Source: Embleya scabrispora (GTDB taxonomy: Bacteria; Actinomycetota; Actinomycetes; Streptomycetales; Streptomycetaceae). Taken from it: a DNA stretch of 64,000 bases. The stretch spans positions 620,001-684,000 of the forward strand of contig NZ_MWQN01000002.1 of NCBI RefSeq assembly GCF_002024165.1, given 5' to 3'. This document shows positions 8,688-17,789 of the stretch, piece after piece. The notes beneath the pieces were generated by a model, which was given only the letters and a program-made list of their open reading frames with translations, had not been told where the DNA came from and searched no databases. The position numbers and the translations under genes are program-made. Position 1 is the first letter of the stretch; each line of letters starts with the position of its first letter.

Positions 8688-9443
8688 ATGACCCGCGCCG
8701 CCGCCGAACACTACGAGCGAATCCTGGCCGCCAACTACACCTGGATGCTGGGTGGCGACCTGGCACCGATCGCCGCCGGGCAGGGCGAGTTGCTGACCGG
8801 GCTGGGCGTCGCCCCGACGACGACGTCCGCGGTGGCCGTGGATCTGGGCTGTGGGCCCGGCAACCAGAGCCTGGCCCTGGCCGGACTCGGCTTCAGCCGG
8901 GTCCTGGCGGTCGACACCAGCCGGATCCTGCTGGCCGAACTGGCCGAACACGCGGCCGGGTTGCCCGCGATCGAGCCGGTGTTCGGGGACATCCGCAAGG
9001 TATTGCCCGAGTTGACCGCGCCGGGCGAGGTCGCGGTCGTGGTGTGCATGGGCGACACGCTCACCCACCTGTCGACGAAGGACGACGTGAGCGCGCTGCT
9101 CGCCGAGATCGCGCGGGCTCTCGCCCCCGGGGGGCGTCTGGTCGTCACGTACCGCGACCTGACCGAAACCCTGCATGGTATCGACCGGTTCATCCCGATA
9201 CGGAGCACGGACGATCGGGTGTTCACCTGCTTTCTCGAATACCCGGACGACGACACGGTCCTGGTCCACGATCTCCTGCACGTCCACGACGGCACCGGCT
9301 GGACCCAGCACGTCGGCAGTTACCCGAAGCTGCGGATCGCCCCGACCTGGCTCGCCGAGCGCTGCCGGGACGTCGGGCTGACGGTCGAGCACAACCGGAC
9401 GGGCGCGCGGGGCCTACAGATCCTGGCGGCGCGCAAGGACTGA
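8688..9443 (+). CDS. SAM-dependent class I methyltransferase
   Basis: 251 residues; the ATG at 8688 has AGGAG 7 bases upstream. Motif I (VAVDLGCGPGNQS) and the following acidic VLAVDTS strand bind S-adenosylmethionine, and a later VVVCMGDTLTHL strand matches motif IV. The C-terminus is typical of the Methyltransf_25 group. The acceptor is unknown. It follows the GtrA-like gene closely and may be in the same transcript. Confidence 0.9.
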   Translation: MTRAAAEHYERILAANYTWMLGGDLAPIAAGQGELLTGLGVAPTTTSAVAVDLGCGPGNQSLALAGLGFSRVLAVDTSRILLAELAEHAAGLPAIEPVFGDIRKVLPELTAPGEVAVVVCMGDTLTHLSTKDDVSALLAEIARALAPGGRLVVTYRDLTETLHGIDRFIPIRSTDDRVFTCFLEYPDDDTVLVHDLLHVHDGTGWTQHVGSYPKLRIAPTWLAERCRDVGLTVEHNRTGARGLQILAARKD

Positions 9444-9537
9444 GGCGGGGGCCGGGGCACCGGTGGGTGTTCCCGCAGGTCGGGGCGGGTGGAAATCGGA
9501 TGCGGGGCGGCCCTCGGCCGTGATACTCCAGGCTCCC

Positions 9538-10086
9538 ATGGGAGATCTCGAAACCGCGCGACTCGTACTGCACCCGCTGACCGTCGCCGAGACGGAGCGG
9601 GTGGTGGCCGGTGAGCCGGCCGCCGACGACCGATGGGAGGCCGGCTATCCGACGGCCGGGGACGTGGCCGGGGCCGGCCGGTTTCTGCGTACCTGCGCGA
9701 CCGTCGGGGATCCGGGGGCCTTCGGCAACTACGAGATCCGCCGGCGGGAGGACGGTGTGGCGGTCGGTGGCGTGGGCTTCCACGGCGTGCCGGACGAAAG
9801 CGGCACCGTCACGATCGGCTACGGCCTGATCGAGGCGGTCCGGGGGCGCGGCTATGCCACCGAGGCCCTGCGTGAACTGCTGCGCTTCGCCCGAGCCGCG
9901 GGTGTGACCCGGGTCGTCGGGGACACCGCGCACGACAACGTCGCGTCGCAGCACGTGATGGCGGCGGTGGGGATGCGGCTGGTCAAGGAGGAGGCCGGAC
10001 TGAAGCACTATGCGATCCAGTGGTCGCCGGGCGCCGACGGGGCGGAGCCGGCGGCCGACGCCCCGGTGCGGGTCACGCGCCCGTGA
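9538..10086 (+). CDS. GNAT-family N-acetyltransferase (RimJ/RimL-like)
   Basis: 182 residues from ATG 9538. The N-terminus LETARLVLHPL is the usual start of RimJ/RimL-type acetyltransferases. The acetyl-CoA loop is VRGRGYATEAL, followed by DNVASQHVMAAVGM. Likely targets are a protein N-terminus or a small amine, which cannot be distinguished here. Its last 14 bases overlap the end of the convergent AraC-type gene. Confidence 0.9.
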   Translation: MGDLETARLVLHPLTVAETERVVAGEPAADDRWEAGYPTAGDVAGAGRFLRTCATVGDPGAFGNYEIRRREDGVAVGGVGFHGVPDESGTVTIGYGLIEAVRGRGYATEALRELLRFARAAGVTRVVGDTAHDNVASQHVMAAVGMRLVKEEAGLKHYAIQWSPGADGAEPAADAPVRVTRP

Positions 10087-11098
10087 CGGCGGTTCTCCGG
10101 TAGGCGTCGGGGGTCTGGCCGGTCCAGCGCTGGAAGGCTCGGCGCAGGGCACGGGCGTCGGTGTAGCCCAGCCGCCCGGCTATCGACTGGACCGGTAGCT
10201 CGGTGTCCCGCAGCAGCGTTGCGGCGTGCTCGTGCCGCACCGATTCGATCTCGTCCCGCCAGGTGGTCTCCAGGTCGCTCAGCCGGCGCTGGAGGGTGCG
10301 CGGGCTCATCGCCATCCGGTGGGCGACCATCTCCAGGCTCAGCTCCTCGCCGCCGAGGGAGCCGGCCAATACCGACCGGAACCTGCCGTGCCATCCGGCC
10401 GCCGGGCGGGCGTTCTCCAGCAGGTTGTCCGCGTATCGGCGCAGGATCAGCCCGAGTTCGTCGTCGCCGGGGCCGGTCGGGCGCGGGCGTTCGGCGTCCA
10501 TGTCGAGGAAGGTCATCGAGTTCGTTCGGGCGCCGAAGTCGATGGCGCGGGTGCCGAACGCCTCGATCAGATGCCGGTGGTTCTTCGGGGCGTCGTGCGC
10601 GAGGGCGACGTGTACGGGGACCACGCCCGGGCCCCGGGCGTCGCGGGCCCGCTTGAGCATGACCGCCATCGCGAATTCGTCGATCGCGGTGACCGCCGCC
10701 GGCGAGTAGTTCGCGATGCCGTAGGTGACGGTGAGGCGTCGATCGTCCTCGACCACGGTCATCTCGACCACCGGGTCGGACATCGTCGACACGTAGCGTG
10801 CGGCGTCGCGGCAGCCGTCGGCGAACGAGCCGGCGGAGGTGAACAGGTAGTCCCACACGTGCAGCCGACCCAGCGTGGCGCTTTCCGCGGCCCGGATGGC
10901 GACGTCGGGTGGGCCGGTGGCGACGGCCAGCTCCCAGGTGCGGACCACGCTGGCGGTGGGCACCCGCAACAACGGGTTCGCCAGCGTCTCCGGCTCGAAG
11001 CCCGGCAGATGCGCGAGTTCGCTCAGCGCCACCCCGGCTCCCAGGGCAGCGTCCCGCACCACGCGTGCCGCGTGCGAGGAGAGCGTGTACTCGATCAC
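10073..11098 (-). CDS. AraC-family transcriptional regulator with Arabinose_bd-type N-terminus
   Basis: 341 residues from a GTG at 11098; upstream continuation of the frame has no protein-like composition. The N-terminal about 190 residues fit the Arabinose_bd (OruR/GbdR-like) sensor domain. The C-terminal about 90 residues are a two-HTH AraC domain: MVAHRMAMSPRTLQRRL for the first helix-turn-helix, and IAGRLGYTDARALRRAFQRW with TGQTPDAYRR for the second. It should be a cytosolic, ligand-responsive activator. The target is unknown because the neighbouring genes are convergent. Confidence 0.9.
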   Translation of the reverse strand: MIEYTLSSHAARVVRDAALGAGVALSELAHLPGFEPETLANPLLRVPTASVVRTWELAVATGPPDVAIRAAESATLGRLHVWDYLFTSAGSFADGCRDAARYVSTMSDPVVEMTVVEDDRRLTVTYGIANYSPAAVTAIDEFAMAVMLKRARDARGPGVVPVHVALAHDAPKNHRHLIEAFGTRAIDFGARTNSMTFLDMDAERPRPTGPGDDELGLILRRYADNLLENARPAAGWHGRFRSVLAGSLGGEELSLEMVAHRMAMSPRTLQRRLSDLETTWRDEIESVRHEHAATLLRDTELPVQSIAGRLGYTDARALRRAFQRWTGQTPDAYRRTAVTGA

Positions 11099-11253
11099 TG
11101 GCGGAGCATATCCGGACGGTCGCCCGCAATGGGGATCCGGGATCTGTCGTTTTCGGTCCCCTTGTTGACGTGAAGTGTCTCGTCGGCGGGTTGTGGGGTC
11201 CCCGGGGCGGGCCTCGGCGGTGGAGGGTGGAGTTCGATCAGGGCGAAAAGCGC

Positions 11254-11284
11254 GACCGCCGTCCCGATTTTCGGGACGGCGGTC
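11254..11284 (-). terminator. Rho-independent terminator after the DinB gene
   Basis: A perfect 14-bp stem (GACCGCCGTCCCGA and its complement) with a 3-base loop. Read on the minus strand it is followed by CGCTTTTCG, and it lies 42 bases beyond the DinB stop. Confidence 0.85.
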
Positions 11285-11325
11285 GTGGTGGGGGAGGAGG
11301 TGGGATGGGGTGGGGGTGGGGCGGG

Positions 11326-11835
11326 TCAGGCGCCGACGGTGCCGTCGACGCCCTCGCGGAGGAAGTCGGCGTGGCCGTTGTGGCGGGCGTACTCGTGCAT
11401 CAGGTGCAGCATGACCAGGCGCAGCGACACGTCCTGGTCCCACTTGGCGTTGTGGCCGATGACGTCCAGGGACTCTGCCTCGGCCTCGATCCGCCGCGCG
11501 TGGGCCACCTCGGTCTCCCAGGCGGCGAAGGCCTCCGAGCGGGTCGACTTGCTCGCGTCGTAGGCCACCTGGAAGTCGCCTTCGTCGGACCACACGAGCG
11601 GGATGTCCTCCGCGTTGATCACCCGCCGGAACCAGGTGCGCTCGACCTCGGCCATGTGCCGGACCAGTCCGAGAAGGGAGAGCGTGGACGGCGGCATCGA
11701 TTGCCGGCGCAGCTCCTCGTCGGAGAGTCCTTCGCACTTCATCGCGAGCGTGGCCCGGTGGAAGTCGAGAAAGGCCCGCATCATCTCGCGTTCGTCGCCG
11801 GTCACGGGTGGGTCGGGGCGCCGGTCGGTGGCCAT
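11326..11835 (-). CDS. DinB-family protein (DUF664, mycothiol-transferase-like)
   Basis: 169 residues from ATG 11835. The four-helix DinB layout has three metal-ligand-type histidines: LLGLVRHMAEVERTWF (first His), and MLHLMHEYARHNGHADFLRE (the pair near the C-terminus, in the classic HxxxH form). WDQDVSLR lies between. In actinobacteria this DUF664 branch is linked to mycothiol-dependent detoxification, but the substrate is unknown. A strong terminator follows the gene, and the giant caspase/NACHT gene ends 48 bases upstream of its start in the same direction. Confidence 0.92.
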   Translation of the reverse strand: MATDRRPDPPVTGDEREMMRAFLDFHRATLAMKCEGLSDEELRRQSMPPSTLSLLGLVRHMAEVERTWFRRVINAEDIPLVWSDEGDFQVAYDASKSTRSEAFAAWETEVAHARRIEAEAESLDVIGHNAKWDQDVSLRLVMLHLMHEYARHNGHADFLREGVDGTVGA

Positions 11836-11883
11836 GGGTGTGCTCGCTTTCGCTCCGCGTCGGTGTTCGGGTGGACCTGCTTT

Positions 11884-14800
11884 CTAGCAGGCCGCGAGCT
11901 CGTACCCCTGACCGAAGTCGCGGAGGACGCGGGCGACGGCCCGGCGCGCGTAGGAGGTCGAGGCGGTGAGGTCGCCGGCGGGAAGGGCGCGGAGGAACGC
12001 GGCGGCTTCGGGGCGAAAGCGCGGGCTGAGCATGCCGAGGGCACCCGCGGCGCGGCGGGTGGCGACGGGGGGTGTGGCGGGGGCGGCGAGGACGCGGCGC
12101 AGGTGTTCGGCCGCTTCGTCGAGGAGGCGTGGGCTGAGGGTGCCGAGCAGGCGGGCCGCGCGGGTGCGGGTGTAGGGGGTGGCGTCGGGGGCGGCGAGAA
12201 CGGCGCGGAGGGTGGTGGTGACGTCGGGGAGGGATTGGCGGCGCAGCTCGAACAGCCTGCGGGCCACGGTGACTCGGTCATGGAGGCCGGTGTCGATGGA
12301 GGTGAGCAGGAATTGCAGTGCGGCGACGCCCTCGGCCTCGAAGCCCTGCCCGAGATCGGCGAGTTTCGTCGCCGCCGTGGCCCGAGCGGACGGGGTGAGG
12401 TCCGGCGCGACGAGGAGGGCGCGGAGGTGGTCGGCGCCTTCGTGGACGTAGCCGCGGCCGAGCCGGCCGAGGGTGTGGGCGGCGAGGGTCCGGGCGAGGG
12501 GGGCGGCGGAGGGGTGGGTGAGGATGGTGCGGAGGGCTTGAGCCAGTTCGTCTCTGCGGGCGGTGCCGACCACGTGGAGGGCATGGGCCGCCCTGCATCG
12601 TTCGGTCGGGTCGATCTCGGGTGCGGTGACGATGTTCCAGAGCGCGTCGGAGGCTTCGTCGAGGTAGCCGGCGCGGAAACTGCCGAGGGTCCCTGCGGCC
12701 ATCCGGCGCAGGACCGGCGGGGAGGCGGGGTCTCGGAGGATGTCGCGCGTCAACGAAATCGCATCGTTTGTGCAGGCGGGGGAGATCGTGACGCAGGCGT
12801 CGGCGAGGGCGATGCGGGTCGGTGCGGACAGACCGGGTGTACTGAGCAGGGCTCGACTCATGGTTGTGCCCTCTTCGGTGTAGCCCTGTCCGTACGCGGC
12901 GAGAAGCCCGACGGCAACCGCTCGGTCGCTCGGTGGTGTCGTCTGGCAGGCGGCTATCTCGCGCAGAGTGTTCGCCGCCAGAGCTTCGTTGTCCGGGCCT
13001 CGATCGGACAGCTGACTGGCGGTCCAGGCGCGTGACTCCGAGTCGGCATCGGGAGCCGAGAGCAGGTCCCGAAGCGCGGCCGTGGACTCCGCCATGTGGC
13101 GCACATCGCAATAGCCCAGAATCTGCGCGGCCTCACGCCTGGTCTCGGCGTCCGGGTCCGACGCGTACAGGACGGTGCGAAGGACGTCGGCCACCTTGTC
13201 GGCGTCGCCCCCGAGAGTGCGCAGCGTTCGCGCCGTTTCGGGCCGATGCCGAAGGGGGGTGTCGGGGTCGCTCAGCATTCTTCGGAGCCGGCTCGCCATG
13301 GAGTCCAGCGCGCCGGGCGCGAGGGGTATCAGCGTGATCGCGATGTTGTTGCGGAACGACGGGAAGATGTTCGGGTCGTCGAATAGTCGGGTGAGGGTAT
13401 CGATTGCCTCGGGGACATGGATCGCGTCGAGGCCCGACAGGCACCGAGCGGATTCCATCCGTACCCAGGGTCCGGCATCGGGTGCCGTCAGGGTCTCCCG
13501 CAACCCTCGAATGGCCGCCGGTACGAACGTGGGCCCGAATTCGGACAGGCGTTCCGCCGCGATTCTGCGGTCCTCCGCCGTCACATCGGCGGCGGCGAGT
13601 GTTGTTTCCAGGTATGTCGCCGCCTCTGTCACATAGTCGGGACCCAGGCGCCCCAATGTGGCAGCGGCGTTGATGCGCTGTCTCGCGGCGGACGTCGGCG
13701 CGGCCAGTACGCGGCGAATGATGTCGGCGGCCTCGGTCAGTCGAGTCGGGTCGAGTCGCGTCAGCGCTTGCGCGACGCCACAGCGCTGGGAGGCGTCCAC
13801 ACTGGACGATGCCAGGAGTCGGAGCAGGGCATCGGTGCTCTCCTTCGAGTAGGCGGGCGCAAGCTCCGCCAGCATCACGGCCGTTTCCGCGGCGTCGTCC
13901 ATGTCCCGCGTCGCCAGGTCCGCGCGCAGTAGGTGCGCCACTTCCAGAGTGTGACTCGGACCGAGGTCGGCCAGGAAGCGCATGGCCCGCCTGCGCACAT
14001 ACGAATTGGCGTTGGGCGCGACGACGACGCCCCGGAGAACATCCGCGGCCTCCTCCGTATACGCGGGACCGAGCGCGGCCAACTGCTCCGCGGCGAAGAT
14101 GCGATCGAAGTGAGAGCTGTGTGGCGCGGTTTGCACCTCACGCAATGCCTTCGCGGCTTCCGGGGCGTGCATGGGATCGATCTCGGCCAGCGCGCGGGCG
14201 GCCCGAGCACGTTCCTGACCGGCCGACGCGGCGTCGGTGAGGACGGTCCGAAGCGCGGTGACGGCAGCGTCCTTGTGTTCCGGCGCCAGCGAGGCCAGTC
14301 CATCGGCGGCGTCGATCAGGTTTGCGGCTGTGACGTCATCCGAGCGGAGCGCGGTCCACAATGCTCCGGTGGCCTCCGCGACATGCGCGGAACCACAAGC
14401 GGCCAGCGCGCGCATGGCCGAGATACGTGTGCGGAGGGAGACGCCCTCCCGGCCGAGTAACCCGCGCAGGATGTCGATCGCGATCGTGGTGTCGTGGGAC
14501 GCCAGCGACTGCGCCAGCCGAACGCGGACATCGTGCTTCGGGTAGCAACTCCCCAGGAAGTCGAGCAGTGTTCGGCGAACGGCGGGCTCCCCGAGCAGTG
14601 CCGCCGCGTCCGAGGTCGCGCGTCGCAGCTCTTCGTCGCTCGAATCCCGGGTCAGCGTCAACAGCAGATTCGCCGCGAACGACTCCGTGTGCCGGCTCGC
14701 CGCCGGGACGCCCCGGGCCAGGAGTTCGCCGGCCAGCGCCGCGAAGTCGCCGGTGCCGCGGCCCAGCCAGTCCAGGATCGCGTCGCCCGTGCCGTACCGG

Positions 14801-17061
14801 TGGGCGTGGTGGGCCAGGATCGCGTGGGCGAACAGGTCGCCGTGGACGGCTCGGTGCACCACGTGGGTCCAGTCCGGGGCGGCCGGGTCGAAGTGGGCCG
14901 GCAGCCGGTCGGCGCGGACGTCGGCGGCGAGGTGTTCGGCGAAGCTGTAGTGAGTGAAGCGCAGGAAGTCGTGGTGATGGGTGAAGACGCCGACCGTGCC
15001 CAAAACCGACGCGACGAGTCTGGGCCACTCCGGGACGCCCCGGCGGGTGGCCCGACAGTCGTGTTCGTCGAGCCAGTCCAAGGCCAGGTCGAGGAGGGGG
15101 CGGGTGCCGGCCGTCGGGTCGGTGACCACTGTGACGGCCAGGTGTTCGACGAGTTCGGGGCGGTGGTCGAACAGGAAGGCGACGGCGGCTCGGTGTACGG
15201 CGGGGCGCAGCGTCCAGCGTTGCAGCACGGTTTGTTGTTGCTCGTGCATTTCCTCCAGGTGTGCGTCGGTCAGGAGGGTGAAGTAGTCGCAGTAGAGGGT
15301 GAATCGATTGCTCGGCAGCGGCGTGGTGGGGTGTTTGCGGTAGACGAGCGCGGCCACCGTCGCCAGCAGTGGCACGCGGACCAAATCGCGCACGCCGGCG
15401 GCCTCGGTCTGGCGCAGGAAGCCGGCCGCCAGGGTCGGTCCGTCGGGGTGGTCGCGGAACCAGCGGTGGGCGAATTCGCGCAACTGCTCGCGGTCGAACG
15501 GCTCCAGCGTGTAGGTCCCGGTCGCCGCGTGTTGCAGCGGGGCCAGTTCGTCGTTGGGCAGGGGCCTGGTGGTGATCAGCAGTCGGAACCGGCCGTCGGG
15601 GTTGCGGACCCGGCCGGCCAACTCGGCGACCAGGCCGCGCCGGCGCTCCGGGTCGGTGATCTCGTCCAGGCCGTCGACGATCAGCAGGCACGTGGTGTTC
15701 TCGGGCAGGTGGTCGAGCAGGTCGTCGGGGAGGACGTAGTCGAGGTGTGGCGCCAGTTCGGTGGACAGGATCCGGACCAGGCGCGGGATCAGCGCGCTGC
15801 GCCCGGCGGCCAGGCGGCCGGCGGTGACGCGCAGGGGCAACAGCCGTTCGGGATGCGGGCCTTGGGTCTCTCCCGACTCGTAGGCGAGGGCCAGAGCCGC
15901 GGCCAGTTGCAGGCTCAGCGTGGACTTGCCCTGGCCCGCGCCGCCGGTGATCAGGACGTGGCGATGCAGTCCGAGTGTGTCCTCGGCGGCTCGGGCGGGG
16001 GCGATCGCGGGTCCGCTCGGCTCGGTCGATACGAAGTGCCGTTGGTGGTGCTCCGCGTCGCGCGGGTCCCGGCGGGGATCCCGCATGCGGTCGAGGGGTT
16101 GCCGGGTGGGCGTGGTCGGGGCGCTGCGGGCCTGTTGTCGGACGTAGACGGTGGCGAGTCCGTCGAGTGGCGCGTCGTAGAGGCGGTAGGTGAAGTTGCG
16201 CGCGGCGATGGTCTGCGCGTGCAGCAAGTCCCGGAGGTGGGGCGGTAGTCGGGGCGCCGCGTCGGCGGCCGAGGGGTGGCGGTTCCAGCCGAGCACGATC
16301 CGGGCGCCCTGGTCCTCGTTGCGCTGTCGGGGCCGGGGGAAGCCCAGTTCGGGCAGAATCCGGTGCAGATGGGCATGCACCGTGGCCAGGTCGAGGGTCT
16401 TCGGACCGCCGGGGACGCCGTTTTCGAGGACGTCGATCAACTGCCCGGTGAAGGCCGTGTATTGCCCACCCACGGGCGCGATCGCCTGCCGGGTCGCGGA
16501 AGCGGCGGCCAGGACGTAACTGCCCTCCACCCGGGACAACTCCGTCAGCCGCTCGTCGTCCGGACCCATCGCCCCGGCCAGGGCCCGGCCGGCGAAGCAG
16601 CAGTCCAGGAGCACCGCCTTGGCGGGGACCCGGCGCGCCGCGCGCAGCACGTCGCGGATCTCCTGGAACGGCAGTGCCGTGTAGGGGCGTTCGGGGCGGC
16701 ATCGGGGCAGGGACAGCAGCAGGTCCTCGCTGTCCGGGGAGACCAGGCCGTGGCCCGCGTAGTACAGCAGGACCAGGTCGGTCGCGGCGGCCGTGGCGTC
16801 GGTGAGCGCGTCCAGGACCAGGTCACGATGGTCCGGCTGCTCGATCACGACGCAGTTCTCGGGGGGCAGGCCCCAGACTTCCGGGTCGGTCAGCAACTCC
16901 CTCAACCGGGACAGGTTTCGGGCCACGGCCGGCAGCGGGGTCAGGTGTTCGAAGGTGTGTGCGCCGACCAGGACCACCCGGGATCCGCGGGGGTCGTGCG
17001 GTGCGGTGCTCATGTCGAACGGGCCCGGGACGGCGGGTCGTGGCTCGGCACGTGCATCCAC
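11884..17061 (-). CDS. Caspase-like peptidase / NACHT-type STAND NTPase / helical-repeat protein
   Basis: 1,725 residues if it starts at GTG 17061; an in-frame ATG at 17013 is also plausible, and neither has a well-spaced ribosome binding site. Residues about 25-260 are a caspase-type peptidase (C14): YYAGHG holds His104 and LLDCCFAGRA the catalytic Cys155. Residues about 365-500 are a NACHT-like ATPase: Walker A GGAGQGKST (373-381), Walker B LLIVDGLDE (459-467), then an LLITTRP sensor stretch. From about 825 to the end run roughly two dozen helical repeats of about 36 residues, each marked by LGxxY/F-x-EA near the helix start, like HEAT/ARM repeats. By analogy with STAND proteins, the repeats would sense a trigger, the NTPase oligomerise and the caspase cut a target. 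That role is inferred. Confidence 0.93.
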   Translation of the reverse strand: MDARAEPRPAVPGPFDMSTAPHDPRGSRVVLVGAHTFEHLTPLPAVARNLSRLRELLTDPEVWGLPPENCVVIEQPDHRDLVLDALTDATAAATDLVLLYYAGHGLVSPDSEDLLLSLPRCRPERPYTALPFQEIRDVLRAARRVPAKAVLLDCCFAGRALAGAMGPDDERLTELSRVEGSYVLAAASATRQAIAPVGGQYTAFTGQLIDVLENGVPGGPKTLDLATVHAHLHRILPELGFPRPRQRNEDQGARIVLGWNRHPSAADAAPRLPPHLRDLLHAQTIAARNFTYRLYDAPLDGLATVYVRQQARSAPTTPTRQPLDRMRDPRRDPRDAEHHQRHFVSTEPSGPAIAPARAAEDTLGLHRHVLITGGAGQGKSTLSLQLAAALALAYESGETQGPHPERLLPLRVTAGRLAAGRSALIPRLVRILSTELAPHLDYVLPDDLLDHLPENTTCLLIVDGLDEITDPERRRGLVAELAGRVRNPDGRFRLLITTRPLPNDELAPLQHAATGTYTLEPFDREQLREFAHRWFRDHPDGPTLAAGFLRQTEAAGVRDLVRVPLLATVAALVYRKHPTTPLPSNRFTLYCDYFTLLTDAHLEEMHEQQQTVLQRWTLRPAVHRAAVAFLFDHRPELVEHLAVTVVTDPTAGTRPLLDLALDWLDEHDCRATRRGVPEWPRLVASVLGTVGVFTHHHDFLRFTHYSFAEHLAADVRADRLPAHFDPAAPDWTHVVHRAVHGDLFAHAILAHHAHRYGTGDAILDWLGRGTGDFAALAGELLARGVPAASRHTESFAANLLLTLTRDSSDEELRRATSDAAALLGEPAVRRTLLDFLGSCYPKHDVRVRLAQSLASHDTTIAIDILRGLLGREGVSLRTRISAMRALAACGSAHVAEATGALWTALRSDDVTAANLIDAADGLASLAPEHKDAAVTALRTVLTDAASAGQERARAARALAEIDPMHAPEAAKALREVQTAPHSSHFDRIFAAEQLAALGPAYTEEAADVLRGVVVAPNANSYVRRRAMRFLADLGPSHTLEVAHLLRADLATRDMDDAAETAVMLAELAPAYSKESTDALLRLLASSSVDASQRCGVAQALTRLDPTRLTEAADIIRRVLAAPTSAARQRINAAATLGRLGPDYVTEAATYLETTLAAADVTAEDRRIAAERLSEFGPTFVPAAIRGLRETLTAPDAGPWVRMESARCLSGLDAIHVPEAIDTLTRLFDDPNIFPSFRNNIAITLIPLAPGALDSMASRLRRMLSDPDTPLRHRPETARTLRTLGGDADKVADVLRTVLYASDPDAETRREAAQILGYCDVRHMAESTAALRDLLSAPDADSESRAWTASQLSDRGPDNEALAANTLREIAACQTTPPSDRAVAVGLLAAYGQGYTEEGTTMSRALLSTPGLSAPTRIALADACVTISPACTNDAISLTRDILRDPASPPVLRRMAAGTLGSFRAGYLDEASDALWNIVTAPEIDPTERCRAAHALHVVGTARRDELAQALRTILTHPSAAPLARTLAAHTLGRLGRGYVHEGADHLRALLVAPDLTPSARATAATKLADLGQGFEAEGVAALQFLLTSIDTGLHDRVTVARRLFELRRQSLPDVTTTLRAVLAAPDATPYTRTRAARLLGTLSPRLLDEAAEHLRRVLAAPATPPVATRRAAGALGMLSPRFRPEAAAFLRALPAGDLTASTSYARRAVARVLRDFGQGYELAAC

Positions 17062-17220
17062 CCCCCTCGACCGGCCGGGTGGTTCAGCTTAATGGGTGGA
17101 CCCGACGGGTGGGGTGAAACGGTGGGGTGGGGCGCGCGGACCCGCGGATGGTCGGTGCGGGGTGGAATCGGCGGTAGCCTGCCGAGCGCATTGTCGAGGT
17201 TCGACGCGGAGGTCTGCGGA

Positions 17221-17523
17221 GTGGGCAGGGCGGCGGAGCAGGGGACAGCGGTGGAGGCCGAAACCGATGCGGCGGAGCGGGCCCGGGTGGCGCTGCTCGA
17301 CGCGGTGGCCCGGATGGCCGGCCGGGTGGGCAAGGAGGCGGTGAGCGTCAAGGAGCTCGAACAGCTCGCGCGCACCTACGCGATCGTGGTGGGACCGAGT
17401 TCGGGGGCGGCCGCGGCCTTGCCGGCCGAGAGCGCGGGCGGTACGGACCCGGCGATGGCGGAGACCCTGCAGATTGTGCCGGTGGCGCAGCGGGGTGGTG
17501 GGGACGGGCGGGAACTGCCGTAG
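17221..17523 (+). CDS. Small protein divergent from the caspase/NACHT gene, function unknown
   Basis: About 100 residues from GTG 17221, which has GGAGG 8 bases upstream; a GTG at 17251 is an alternative. The middle is a predicted helix rich in Ala, Glu and Arg (EAETDAAERARVALLDAVAR), followed by a short KELEQLARTYAIVV segment and an Ala/Gly-rich tail. No family is recognised. It faces away from the caspase/NACHT gene with 159 bases between the starts, so the two could share a regulated promoter region. Codon use is consistent with a real gene, but the short length keeps confidence moderate. Confidence 0.5.
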   Translation: MGRAAEQGTAVEAETDAAERARVALLDAVARMAGRVGKEAVSVKELEQLARTYAIVVGPSSGAAAALPAESAGGTDPAMAETLQIVPVAQRGGGDGRELP

Positions 17524-17789
17524 TAGGCGGTGTCGGCGGGGCGGTCGGGGTGACTGGAGCACTCGGGCGGGTGAGGCGGGTCGTCGCGGGTGGGTGATGG
17601 TGGGGTCGCCCGGGTGGGTGAAATCTCCGGCGTGTGGGGGCGCGCCTGTCGCGGATCCGTCCCGAGGGCGCTGCGGGCCCGTTACAGGCCGGGGCGGGGG
17701 CGTGACATCGTTTCGACGCCTTTCGTTGACTCAACCGAACGTTTGCAGCGGCAAGCGGGCTCTCGCCCCCGTTCGTGTTGGAGGCTGTC

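Noticed and set aside
14494-16248. Long plus-strand open frame (584 codons) antisense to the caspase/NACHT gene
   Set aside because: Composition is Gly/Arg/Val/Gln-rich without domains; it is the usual stop-free shadow of a high-GC coding strand. The minus-strand protein has clear motifs.
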